Shown in pieces: positions 1-6,608 of a stretch of DNA of 9,493 nt. Position numbers and translations under genes: made by a program. The notes beneath the pieces are model-generated. The model was not told the origin of the DNA and did no database searches. It saw only the letters and a list, made by a program, of their open reading frames with translations. The stretch is taken from contig CBDUNM010000180.1 in assembly GCA_965368585.1 (NCBI GenBank), forward strand, positions 1-9,493. Reading direction: 5' to 3'. How positions within the stretch are numbered: position 1 is the stretch's first letter; every line of letters starts with the position of its first letter. Source of the stretch: JARRQB01 sp965368585 (GTDB lineage Bacteria; Pseudomonadota; Gammaproteobacteria; Chromatiales; Chromatiaceae).

Positions 1-683
1 GCCCAGGCCGCCTCCACCGCGCTCAGCATCGGATCGTTGTAGCGGCCCAAAAGCGCCAGCCAGCGCGAGGCGCGCAGCATGAAAATGCCGCTGTTCCACA
101 GGTAGTTGCCACTGTCCAGGTAGGACTGGGCGGTAGCCTGGTCGGGTTTTTCGACGAAGGCCTCCAGCAGACAGGCCGGTCCTGCACCCTCCCGGGCCCC
201 TTTACGGATGTAACCGAAGCCGGTCTCCGGCGTGCCGGGCACGATGCCGAAGGTCACCACGGCACCCTCCGCCGCGTTGGCGGCACCGGCGGCCACCGCC
301 GTGCGGAAGGCGTCGAGATCGCGGATCACGTGATCCGCGGGCATCGCGATCAACACCGGGTCCTCGCCGTTGGCGCGGGCCGCCAAGGCGGCAAGGGTCA
401 GTGCGGGCGCGGTATTGCGCCCGACCGGCTCGAGCAGAATCAATCCGGCCCGGTGGCCGCCGGCACGCAACTGCTCCGCGACCAGAAAACGGTGCGCCTC
501 GTTGCACACCACGTAGGGCGGCAAGACCTGTGCGCCGGTCAAACCGTCCAGGCGGGCAGCAGTTGCCTGCAGCAGGGTTTGTTCGTGCACCAGCGGCAGG
601 AACTGCTTGGGATACGCGCTGCGCGACAGCGGCCAGAGCCGCGTACCCGAACCGCCGGAAAGGATCACAGGTCGAATTTGCAT
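1..683 (-). CDS. manC: Mannose-1-phosphate guanylyltransferase, N-terminal part (runs off left edge)
   Basis: This enzyme makes GDP-mannose from mannose-1-phosphate and GTP in the cytoplasm, for exopolysaccharide or O-antigen synthesis. Reading the minus strand from the ATG at 683 gives an uninterrupted frame of 227 codons to the window edge, starting MQIRPVILSGGSGTRLWPLS. This holds the nucleotidyltransferase signature GGSGTRLWPLSR near residues 10-21, followed by PKQF. Further on are EPVGRNTAPAL, MPADHVI, GYIRKG, VEKPD and NYLWNSGIF, all typical of the ManC/AlgA/CpsB family. The C-terminal half, including any fused phosphomannose isomerase domain, is outside the window, so the mono- and bifunctional forms cannot be told apart. 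There is no clear Shine-Dalgarno site before the ATG. A candidate promoter lies just upstream, so it is probably transcribed separately from the chemotaxis genes. Family assignment is very secure; the choice of gene symbol is less so. Confidence 0.95.
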   Translation of the reverse strand, partial: MQIRPVILSGGSGTRLWPLSRSAYPKQFLPLVHEQTLLQATAARLDGLTGAQVLPPYVVCNEAHRFLVAEQLRAGGHRAGLILLEPVGRNTAPALTLAALAARANGEDPVLIAMPADHVIRDLDAFRTAVAAGAANAAEGAVVTFGIVPGTPETGFGYIRKGAREGAGPACLLEAFVEKPDQATAQSYLDSGNYLWNSGIFMLRASRWLALLGRYNDPMLSAVEAAW

Positions 684-718
684 CAAGTGAAAGCCGTTTT
701 GGAGGAAGTCAGCCGCGA

Positions 719-748
719 ATTACACCAGCCGCCGCCAATGCCGGTCAA
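719..748 (-). promoter_or_regulatory. Candidate sigma70-type promoter for manC
   Basis: On the minus strand TTGACC (748-743) is followed after 18 bases by TGTAAT (724-719). Each matches five of six positions of the -35 and -10 consensus. Transcription would begin near 711, giving a leader of about 28 bases before the manC ATG at 683. The -35 box sits in the loop of the hairpin at 728-759. This is seen by eye only; a single pair of boxes in GC-rich DNA can occur by chance. Confidence 0.42.
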
Positions 749-759
749 ACGGCGGCGGC
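728..759 (-). terminator. GC-rich hairpin between hsbA-like gene and manC, possible terminator
   Basis: GCCGCCGCC at 728-736 and GGCGGCGGC at 751-759 form a perfect nine-base-pair stem around a 14-base loop. It lies about 65 bases beyond the hsbA-like stop codon, where the chemosensory operon would be expected to end. No run of T follows on the minus strand, so a classical intrinsic terminator is not demonstrated. It could instead be a Rho-associated or mRNA-stabilising structure. Confidence 0.3.
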
Positions 760-823
760 GTTTCGACCGCCCGCGCCATGATGCGCGAGCGAGCCGGTTC
801 GAGCTTAGTATTGGAAAACCCGA

Positions 824-1126
824 TCAAGCGATCTGGAACAACTTGTCGAAATTCGCGATGCGCAGGATCTCCTTGATGCCGTCGTTGCCGTTGACCAGTT
901 GCACCTTGGCGGCACCGCTACCGTGATCGCGCAACTGCAACAACATGCCCATCGCGGAGCTGTCCATATGGTCGGCCGCCTGCAGATCGACCACGTAACG
1001 CTTCTCACCTTTCGGAAATTGTTTGTAGGACTTCAGGAAATCCTGGTGCGTCGAAAAATCGAAGCGTCCGTCGACTTGAATCGTTACCGTACCACCATCG
1101 GCGGATACGTTGCTCGCTATACTCAT
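824..1126 (-). CDS. hsbA: HsbA-like anti-anti-sigma factor (STAS domain)
   Basis: This 100-residue single-domain STAS protein has the anti-anti-sigma signature VVDLQAADHMDSSAMGMLL at residues 45-63. Ser56 sits at the usual phospho-acceptor position in DSSAMG. In partner-switching systems the unphosphorylated form binds an anti-sigma kinase or another target, and a SpoIIE-type phosphatase restores it. In Pseudomonas aeruginosa the equivalent HsbA works with HsbR and FlgM in the control of flagella and biofilm. The start is supported by a strong ribosome site, GAGAGG at 1140-1135, eight bases before the ATG. It follows the HsbR-like gene by 22 bases, the expected arrangement, but that gene is broken here. 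The frame is intact and full length. STAS identity is very secure; the HsbA name rests on context and Ser56. Confidence 0.88.
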   Translation of the reverse strand: MSIASNVSADGGTVTIQVDGRFDFSTHQDFLKSYKQFPKGEKRYVVDLQAADHMDSSAMGMLLQLRDHGSGAAKVQLVNGNDGIKEILRIANFDKLFQIA

Positions 1127-1134
1127 TACTCTTA

Positions 1135-1140
1135 CCTCTC
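1135..1140 (-). promoter_or_regulatory. Ribosome binding site of hsbA-like gene
   Basis: GAGAGG on the minus strand lies eight bases before the ATG at 1126. It is one of the best Shine-Dalgarno matches in the window and fixes the start of the STAS gene. It also lets the gene be translated independently of the broken gene upstream. Confidence 0.65.
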
Positions 1141-1148
1141 AGTACACA

Positions 1149-2066
1149 TTATTGGGTTGTCAAATACCGCCACTGGCACTCCACCGAGACCCCGGTCCCG
1201 GAAGAAACCCGCTCCACCCGATCACACAGCTCGCGCAGACGCCGCGACTCGCCAAAGGCGCCCGCCTCCCCATCCGCCGATGACGGGTCATCCGCCATCA
1301 CCTTCACCGTGATATTCAACCGACCGGCGGTCGGGACGGGTTCGTCGGCGACGTGAATCGCTATGCCGCCCGCCTCGCGACGGTTCAACCGCTCGATCAG
1401 TTGCTTTTGATAGGCGATTTGCGAACCCGGAGTCAGGCTCCCGGCCCGGCACGCCGGTCGGCACACGGCAAGCCGGCAGCTGCTCCGGATTGGCGCCGCC
1501 CCTGCGCCGGATCAGGACATCCGGGATGCCGCCGATCCAGATCCGTGCGGAACTCTGTGCGCGGTTGAACTCGATCCCGCAAGCGGCGAGAAAGATCCCC
1601 GCCGGCAGCAGCCCCGCCAGACGGCGATTGGTTTCCGCCATCACTTCCTCGATGCCGAAGCCCTTCGCCGAGATGGCGTAGAAAACGTCCGCCGCGGGCA
1701 GACTGCCCGTCGCAGCCGTCGGACCGTGACCGGTAAAGTCACCGATCAACAGATTCGCGCTGCCGTCGGGTTTCTCCGCGGCCAGCAGCAGAGCGCCGTT
1801 GCAGAGCGACATCGGCGACAGGCTGTAGCGGGTATTGGGCAGGTCCAGGCGATCGCGATCGACTTTCGACCGGAATACGTGGTGCGCGGCCGCCTGTTCG
1901 ATTTCGATCCGGACCCGATGGTAGGCAAGCTCGCGGCGTTCGCGATACTGCGCCTGAAAGCTGTCGCTGCGTCGGATCACCGCGTTGACCCGCGACCCGA
2001 GCGCCTGCGGATTGATCGGCTTGGCAATGAACGGGTGCCATCGATCCTCGCGCCCGTCGACGTCAT
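1149..2066 (-). pseudogene. hsbR: Degraded HsbR-like response regulator / SpoIIE phosphatase / anti-sigma kinase
   Basis: Intact HsbR-type proteins carry a receiver domain, a PP2C/SpoIIE phosphatase and a C-terminal HATPase that switch an HsbA partner. Three pieces remain here, in more than one frame. An ATG at 2066, seven bases after the upstream receptor's stop, opens a frame beginning MTSTGARI, like the first strand of a receiver domain. From about 2046 a second frame gives PFIAKPINPQALGSRV, the end of a receiver domain. It runs on into phosphatase sequence with SPMSLCNGALLLAAE, LLIGDFTGHG (metal-binding Asp), the AKGFGIEEVMAE region and GGIPDVL. Around 1420-1450 homology stops, and another frame gives YQKQLIERLNRREAGG through to RELCDRVE and VECQWRY, the end of the HATPase, stopping at 1149. 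Missing are most of the receiver with its phospho-Asp, the phosphatase C-terminus with its second metal Asp residues, and the HATPase N-box. About 306 codons remain, far short of a full-length protein. It cannot make a working HsbR. The family call is inferred from motifs. Confidence 0.82.
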
Positions 2067-2073
2067 CAGAAAG

Positions 2074-3294
2074 TCAGAAAAGCTCAATCGCGCCTTCGTT
2101 CATGCTTGCCTGTGCCACGGGCTTGCGCTGGCGCGCATTGGTCTCGGCAACGTACGCGTCGAGCGCCGCCTTCAGCTGCTCGAGCTCGCCAACGAAGTCG
2201 TCGCTGGTGCCGTTTTCGGCCCGGCGCAGCGACGTCAGCCCGCTTCGCGTATTGCCGACCAACCCCTGAATACGGGCCAGATGCTGTTCCGCATAGGTCG
2301 ACAACTGGCACACGATGTCTTCGAATTGCAGCGACCTGACCGCGTTGCCGACCAAACTGTCGATCTGCGCGGACGACGTGGAAACCTCACCCAACGCCTT
2401 TTCGACCGATCCGTGCAGAACCTGGATCCGTTCCGTCATCGCGTTGACCTTGGTCTTGGATTCAATCGCGAACTTCATGTCCTGCGACGCGAGCCTGCGA
2501 ATGGCCTCGCGCGCCCCGCCGATGTTGTCCATCGAGCTGTGGACGACTTCGCGTATCTCGTCGTTGAACCGGTCCGACCTGAGCGAGAGCTTGCGCACCT
2601 CGTCGGCGACGACCGCGAAACCACGCCCGTCGTCACCCGCCCGGGCCGCCTCGATTGCGGCATTCAACGCCAGCAGATTGGTTTGATCGGCAATCAGCTT
2701 GACGTCGTTCAACAAGGCATTGGCCTGCTCCATATGGCTCACGACAGCATTGATCCGCTCGTCCATTTCCATGCTGTTGGCACTGGTGGCGACGACATAG
2801 TCGACAACATGCCGCAAGACCGTATCGATCTCTTCTGCGAATTCGGTGAAGGTGACTTGTCCGTCACTCGCGCCCTGATCACTGCGCATCTGCTCCATCA
2901 GGTGAGTGACCGCTTGCTGTTGGGTGCTGGATTCGCCATTCAAGCCGTTGAAGGCGTCCTGCAGCGTTCTGACGGCATCCGACACCAGCGCCTGGATCTG
3001 CCGTAAGTCGGCGCGCATCTCCTCGACGACCAGAAGCAGGTGGGTTTCCACGTGGCGGAGCAGCTCGGTGACTCCGTGCTCCACCCGCGCCACCTGGTCG
3101 TTGAGGGACCGATTCGCGCTGGCGGCGGCTACCGTCCTGCGACGCTGCGCGAACACCCAGGCGACGGCCGCGCCGCCGCCGATGAGCGCAACCGCCGTCC
3201 CGGGAAACCATTGCGGCCAGACCCGGCTCAGCAGCGCCACACAAACGCTGATCGCCACGGGAAAAATGTAAGGCCTGGCGCTGGAGTTCTCCAC
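2074..3294 (-). CDS. Methyl-accepting chemotaxis protein, two TM segments and no sensor domain
   Basis: This 406-residue chemoreceptor-type protein has two hydrophobic segments at about residues 9-26 and 31-49 joined by a very short loop, then RRR and a cytoplasmic coiled coil. There is no periplasmic sensor domain and no obvious HAMP. The signalling tip is canonical: NLLALNAAIEAARAG, then GRGFAVVADEVRKL (about residues 206-236), the part that contacts CheA and CheW. A later LQFEDIV motif (about 322-328) and the terminus GAIELF are notable. The annotated start is a GTG at 3294 without a clear ribosome site. The same frame extends upstream to an ATG at 3444, directly after the cheB stop, but a TGA at 3324-3322 interrupts it, so the original gene may have been 50 codons longer. 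It lies between cheB and the HsbR-like remnant and is probably cotranscribed with both. Without a sensor it may detect a cytoplasmic or membrane signal or act through mixed arrays; that is inference. Confidence 0.9.
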   Translation of the reverse strand: MENSSARPYIFPVAISVCVALLSRVWPQWFPGTAVALIGGGAAVAWVFAQRRRTVAAASANRSLNDQVARVEHGVTELLRHVETHLLLVVEEMRADLRQIQALVSDAVRTLQDAFNGLNGESSTQQQAVTHLMEQMRSDQGASDGQVTFTEFAEEIDTVLRHVVDYVVATSANSMEMDERINAVVSHMEQANALLNDVKLIADQTNLLALNAAIEAARAGDDGRGFAVVADEVRKLSLRSDRFNDEIREVVHSSMDNIGGAREAIRRLASQDMKFAIESKTKVNAMTERIQVLHGSVEKALGEVSTSSAQIDSLVGNAVRSLQFEDIVCQLSTYAEQHLARIQGLVGNTRSGLTSLRRAENGTSDDFVGELEQLKAALDAYVAETNARQRKPVAQASMNEGAIELF

Positions 3295-3444
3295 CGAGAT
3301 TGCAACTCTGCGTGTATGCGTTCACGCCGTGATGGCGCGAATCCCTGGTTGATCGGTCACCTGCAGTATCGGCGGCGTTGCGCCAAAACTTGAACCTCGG
3401 CAGGAAGCCGCAAGCGGCGCGCAGGCTTGCTGATTCGCGCTCAT
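3295..3444 (-). other. Leader between cheB and the chemoreceptor, with an in-frame stop
   Basis: An ATG at 3444 directly follows the cheB TGA (TGAATG). It opens a 40-codon frame starting MSANQQACAPLAASC and ending at TGA 3324-3322. After that stop the same frame stays open and runs through the GTG start of the receptor at 3294. The layout looks like the original coupled start of the receptor gene, now cut off by a nonsense change. The 40-residue peptide itself resembles nothing I recognise, and coincidence cannot be excluded. Confidence 0.4.
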
Positions 3445-4533
3445 TCACGCCTCGACCAGTTCGACCAGCCGCTCCGGTATCCTGCCGAGCGACAGCACTT
3501 CGTGCGCGAAGCCGCGTTTCACGACTTCACCCGGCATACCCCACACCACGCTGGTCTTCTCGTCCTGCGCAACAACAGTGGCCCCGGCCGCCCGCATCTC
3601 ACCCAAACCCTCGACACCATCGGCGCCCATCCCGGTCAACATCAGGCCAATCGCATTGGGACCCGCGTTCCGCGCCAGCGAACGCATCATCACGTCGACC
3701 GAGGGCTTGTGCCGGTTAACCGGGGGGCCGTCGTTCAGCCTGCACACGTAACGCGCGCCGTCGCGCACGATCATCAGATGACGGTCGCCCGGCGCGAGGT
3801 AGGCACGCCCGGGCAGCACTTGCTGCCCGTCAACCGCCTGTACGACAGTCAACGGCGACACGCTGTCGACCCGTTTGGCGAAAGCCGCGCTGAACGCGAC
3901 CGGAATATGCTGGGTGATCACGATGCCGGGCATATCCGGAGGCAGGCGCGCCAGCACGTCCTTGATGGCCTCGGTGCCACCAGTCGAGGCGCCGATACCG
4001 ATGACTCGGTCGGTGGCGCGAAAACGAACCATCGCGCGGCGCGGCGTGTGCACCGCGTCGGCACCCAGCCGCTCGGGTATGTCGTTGCTCACCTGGCGCC
4101 GGGTATTTCGTTCGAGCGGGCGGACGCGCGCCTGGGCCGCGGCGCGCACTTTGTCCAATAGCTCGTCAGCGCATTCCTGCAAACCCCCGGCGCCATAGAC
4201 CTTCGGCTTCGCGACGTAGTCCACCGCACCGAATTCAAGGGCGCGCAGGGTAATTTCCGCGCCTTGTGCGGTCAGCGACGACACCATGACGACCGGCATC
4301 GGCCGGAGCCGCATGAGGTTGCCGAGAAAGGTAACGCCGTCCATACGCGGCATTGCGACGTCGAGGGTCAGGACGTCGGGGTTCAACTGCTTGATCTTGT
4401 CGCGCGCCACATAGGCGTCGTGCGCCACGCCCACCACCTCGATATCGGTCGTGCGCGCGAAGATGCTGCTGAGCATCTGTCTGACCAGCGCCGAATCGTC
4501 GACGATCAGTAGTCTAATCTTCTTGTCACTCAT
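3445..4533 (-). CDS. cheB: Protein-glutamate methylesterase/deamidase CheB
   Basis: This 362-residue two-domain response regulator removes methyl groups from chemoreceptors, and can deamidate their glutamines, when phosphorylated by CheA. The receiver domain (about residues 5-125) has the acidic pair Asp12-Asp13, phospho-acceptor Asp58 in LTLDVAMPRMDG, SS at 85-86 and Lys109 in VAKPK. The methylesterase domain carries the catalytic triad Ser183 in GIGASTGGTEAI, His209 in ITQHIP and Asp305 in LTGMGADG. The linker between them (about 130-175) is Arg-rich. The frame could open 45 codons further up, but ATG 4533 is chosen because the receiver begins right after it and it overlaps the cheD stop as ATGAGTGA, a coupling arrangement. 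It is intact with all key residues, although no CheA gene is present nearby to phosphorylate it. Assignment is secure. Confidence 0.97.
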   Translation of the reverse strand: MSDKKIRLLIVDDSALVRQMLSSIFARTTDIEVVGVAHDAYVARDKIKQLNPDVLTLDVAMPRMDGVTFLGNLMRLRPMPVVMVSSLTAQGAEITLRALEFGAVDYVAKPKVYGAGGLQECADELLDKVRAAAQARVRPLERNTRRQVSNDIPERLGADAVHTPRRAMVRFRATDRVIGIGASTGGTEAIKDVLARLPPDMPGIVITQHIPVAFSAAFAKRVDSVSPLTVVQAVDGQQVLPGRAYLAPGDRHLMIVRDGARYVCRLNDGPPVNRHKPSVDVMMRSLARNAGPNAIGLMLTGMGADGVEGLGEMRAAGATVVAQDEKTSVVWGMPGEVVKRGFAHEVLSLGRIPERLVELVEA

Positions 4534-5209
4534 CGCGCTGCCCACGGTCCGTTGAAAATAGCTCGACCTCGCCTTGCACCGGTGTGTGGACGAGCTTGTT
4601 CCGGTAAGCGGACTCGCGACGCACCACGGTATCGTTGTGCAGGTGCCGCAGGCGCTTGACCAGAACACGGCCGGACTTCGGAAAATAGACGACCTTTCTC
4701 GGGTGAATGTCCGCTACGTCCTCGCCGATCAAAGGGATGTTCTCCGCGTCCAGATACTCGCGTACAAACGCGATATTTCTCTCGCCGATATCGGTCATCG
4801 AGGGAATGATCTGTCCGCCGCCGAATATCTTGGCCACGAGGTGCTTCTTGCCGCCGCCGTTCTTCAGGATGTCGTTGATCATGTGCTCCATGGCGAAATT
4901 GCCGTAGCGCGTCGCGGAGCTGAGGATGTCGTTGGCACCGTTCCAGCCCTTCGCGTCGCTGCCGATCGGCAGCATGAAATGATTCATCCCGCCGATACCG
5001 AAGGCTCGGTCGCGAATGCAGGCCGAAACGCAGGAACCCAGAACCGTCGTCACCAGTTCATCCTGGATGGTGACGTAGTATTCGCCGGGCAGAATCTTGG
5101 CGGCCGCCCTACAGTGCGACTTGTCCCAGTAGCGATTGATCTGTTCGAACCCCGGCAACGGCCGATCGAGCGCCGCGCCTGTCGGGTGTATTGATGGCAG
5201 CACCGGCAT
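4526..5209 (-). CDS. cheD: Chemoreceptor glutamine deamidase CheD
   Basis: CheD deamidates specific glutamines on chemoreceptors to glutamate, preparing methylation sites and tuning receptor activity. The 227-residue protein has the family core VLGSCVSACIRD followed by GIGGMNHFMLP. This gives catalytic Cys60 and His77, with Thr54 six residues before the Cys, the same spacing as in characterised CheD. AKIFGGGQ and NIAFVREYL follow. The N-terminal ~30 residues and the C-terminal tail, which contains GEVELF, extend beyond the conserved core. The start lies four bases after the cheR stop, and the end overlaps cheB by eight bases, so the cheR-cheD-cheB block is one transcription unit. There is no sign of damage. 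The CheC phosphatase that partners CheD in other bacteria is not seen here. Confidence 0.96.
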   Translation of the reverse strand: MPVLPSIHPTGAALDRPLPGFEQINRYWDKSHCRAAAKILPGEYYVTIQDELVTTVLGSCVSACIRDRAFGIGGMNHFMLPIGSDAKGWNGANDILSSATRYGNFAMEHMINDILKNGGGKKHLVAKIFGGGQIIPSMTDIGERNIAFVREYLDAENIPLIGEDVADIHPRKVVYFPKSGRVLVKRLRHLHNDTVVRRESAYRNKLVHTPVQGEVELFSTDRGQRDE

Positions 5210-5213
5210 GCGC

Positions 5214-6056
5214 TTACCCGACTTTGCGGTAGATCGTATTGCCGACCAGCTCGAACCGGTCGGTCGTCGTGTACAGGGACTCCGAGTGCCCGATGAACAG
5301 ATAGCCGCCCATCGGCAACACGTCGGCGAAGCGCGACACCAGGCGCTCCTTGGTTGGTTTGTCGAAATAGATGATGACGTTGCGGCAAAAGATCATGTCG
5401 ACAGGCGGCATGGTCCACTGATCCATGAGATTCAACTGCGAGAACTCGATCAGCTGGCGAATGGATTCGCGCACCCTGGCCTGGCCGGTCATGGCCCCCT
5501 TTCCCTTGAGAAACCAGCGCCGCAGGCGCTGCTTGTCGACGCCCTCCACTCGGCTCATGCCGTACACCCCGCGACTCGCCCGGGCGAGCACGTTCGAATC
5601 GATATCGGTCGCGTATATTTTCAGGTCCCACGCGGGCGACGCAGGTAAATTCTCGCTCACGGTTATCGCCAGCGAATTAGGTTCCTCGCCGGTCGAGCAG
5701 CCCGCCGACCAGATCCGCAGTTCGCGTTGCTTACGATTTTTCACCAGTAGCTCGGGCAGCGCCGTGGCGCGCACGAACTCGAAATGGTGGTTTTCGCGGA
5801 AAAAGGCGGTGAGGTTGGTCGTGATCGCGTTGACCAGTTCACCCGTTTCGCTGTCCCCCGCCGGGCTCTCCAGGTACTCGCAGTAAGACCGGAAATCACT
5901 GAGACCCAAGGCCCGCACGCGTCGCGACAGGCGCGAATAAAACATGCTGAACTTGTCATCGCTGACCACGATGCCCGTGCGCGCGTTCGCCAGGCTGCGC
6001 AGGAAATCAAAATCTGCTTTGGTAAACCTGAACTCGCGGTTCTCAGCCGCATGCAT
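5214..6056 (-). CDS. cheR: Chemotaxis protein methyltransferase CheR
   Basis: CheR uses S-adenosylmethionine to methylate glutamates on chemoreceptors, opposing CheB. The protein is 280 residues from the ATG at 6056. An N-terminal helical domain (about 1-75, with DFDFLRSLANARTGI) precedes the methyltransferase domain. That domain contains NLTAFFRE, the SAM-binding RIWSAGCSTGEEPNSLAI, YATDID, FSQLNLMD, DMIFCRNVIIYFD and GYLFIGHSES. The GEEP segment is followed by Asn where Tyr is common. A GTG at 6095 would add 13 residues. ATG 6056 is preferred because GGAG lies ten bases upstream and the family sequence begins only after it. The frame is complete and ends four bases before cheD. It is preceded by a gap in which other chemotaxis genes would often lie. 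Confidence 0.96.
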   Translation of the reverse strand: MHAAENREFRFTKADFDFLRSLANARTGIVVSDDKFSMFYSRLSRRVRALGLSDFRSYCEYLESPAGDSETGELVNAITTNLTAFFRENHHFEFVRATALPELLVKNRKQRELRIWSAGCSTGEEPNSLAITVSENLPASPAWDLKIYATDIDSNVLARASRGVYGMSRVEGVDKQRLRRWFLKGKGAMTGQARVRESIRQLIEFSQLNLMDQWTMPPVDMIFCRNVIIYFDKPTKERLVSRFADVLPMGGYLFIGHSESLYTTTDRFELVGNTIYRKVG

Positions 6057-6242
6057 GGCAGTCGATCTCCAGTTCTCCTCAACAACTTCGTTCACTTCGG
6101 TAAACGCAGTTTCCGGCAGCGTCAGCGCACGTCCGCAAACAACTCAATACCGATCTCTTGCGCTGCAGTCCAGGTTGGGCTCCCGCAACGTGGAGGAGGC
6201 GGATTTGCTATTGAGATCCATGGCGTTTGCAGTCCTCGCTGG
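6057..6242 (-). other. Gap between STAS gene and cheR with a short orphan ORF
   Basis: No recognisable gene fills these 186 bases, although the operon is otherwise tightly packed. On the minus strand an ATG at 6221, preceded by GAGGA about eleven bases away, opens a 25-codon frame (6144-6221) starting MDLNSKSASSTL. An overlapping frame, open from upstream, ends AAQEIGIELFADVR before a TGA. I do not recognise either. A start-like end and a stop-like end meeting in so short a space would fit a deletion scar where genes such as cheY and cheA once lay; that is inference. Confidence 0.4.
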
Positions 6243-6608
6243 TTAGTCCATCGATGTCCGGCCCAGACCGAGCGGCTGGTCCACACCCATCACCCGCGAC
6301 GCGCGCCGCAGCGCGTCGGAGGCCGCCTGCCAACAGACCTCCCGGCCCTGTCCGACAGCCTCCTTGACGCAGGCGGCGAGCAGCTGCAGACCCGCGCCGT
6401 CGATGACCTCGATCGCGCTGCCGTCGATGGTCAGCGGCCCGGCGTTTTCCAAGGCCCGATGACACGCCTGGTAGAACTCGCCAACGTCGCCGATAACCAG
6501 ACTGGCCTCGAGGCGCAGCACGGATTGCGCAGCGCCCGGTGCCGGCGCTGCCTCGATACCCGGATCCGCCAGCGGATCAGGCGACATGAGTGGTTTACTG
6601 TTGCTCAT
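6243..6608 (-). CDS. STAS domain protein of the chemosensory cluster, phospho-acceptor replaced by Gly
   Basis: This 121-residue protein has a low-complexity Pro/Ala-rich N-terminus (about 1-28) followed by a STAS fold. It resembles the MlaB/anti-anti-sigma type proteins found beside ParA and CheA in gammaproteobacterial chemosensory clusters. The diagnostic segment is LTIDGSAIEVIDGAGLQLLAA at about residues 59-79. Family members usually have Ser or Thr after the Asp of the ID-x-A-GLQLL motif, but here residue 71 is Gly, so regulation by phosphorylation at that site looks impossible. The rest, including the helix VKEAVGQGREVCWQAAS, is well kept. The start at 6608 overlaps the parA end by 14 bases, indicating coupled translation. 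The role of this STAS class in chemotaxis is poorly defined. Fold assignment is fairly secure; function is open. Confidence 0.82.
   Translation of the reverse strand: MSNSKPLMSPDPLADPGIEAAPAPGAAQSVLRLEASLVIGDVGEFYQACHRALENAGPLTIDGSAIEVIDGAGLQLLAACVKEAVGQGREVCWQAASDALRRASRVMGVDQPLGLGRTSMD

Noticed and set aside
330..926. 198-codon plus-strand frame over the manC start and the intergenic region
   Set aside because: It overlaps the clear minus-strand manC and hsbA-like genes and has no recognisable features.
1726..3006. 426-codon open frame on the plus strand opposite the receptor and the HsbR-like remnant
   Set aside because: Its translation is Arg/Asp/Val-rich without any recognisable domain. 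It is the antisense shadow of the minus-strand receptor and phosphatase sequence, as is common in GC-rich DNA.
3427..4161. 244-codon plus-strand frame opposite cheB
   Set aside because: The minus strand here encodes CheB with all catalytic residues. The plus frame shows no motif and no ribosome site.
4534..4668. 45-residue N-terminal extension of CheB
   Set aside because: It lies wholly inside cheD, has no family similarity, and the receiver domain begins right after ATG 4533, which has the ATGAGTGA overlap expected for coupling.
6057..6095. Upstream GTG start for CheR adding 13 residues
   Set aside because: The extra residues are not part of the CheR family start, and the GGAG site is correctly spaced for the ATG at 6056.
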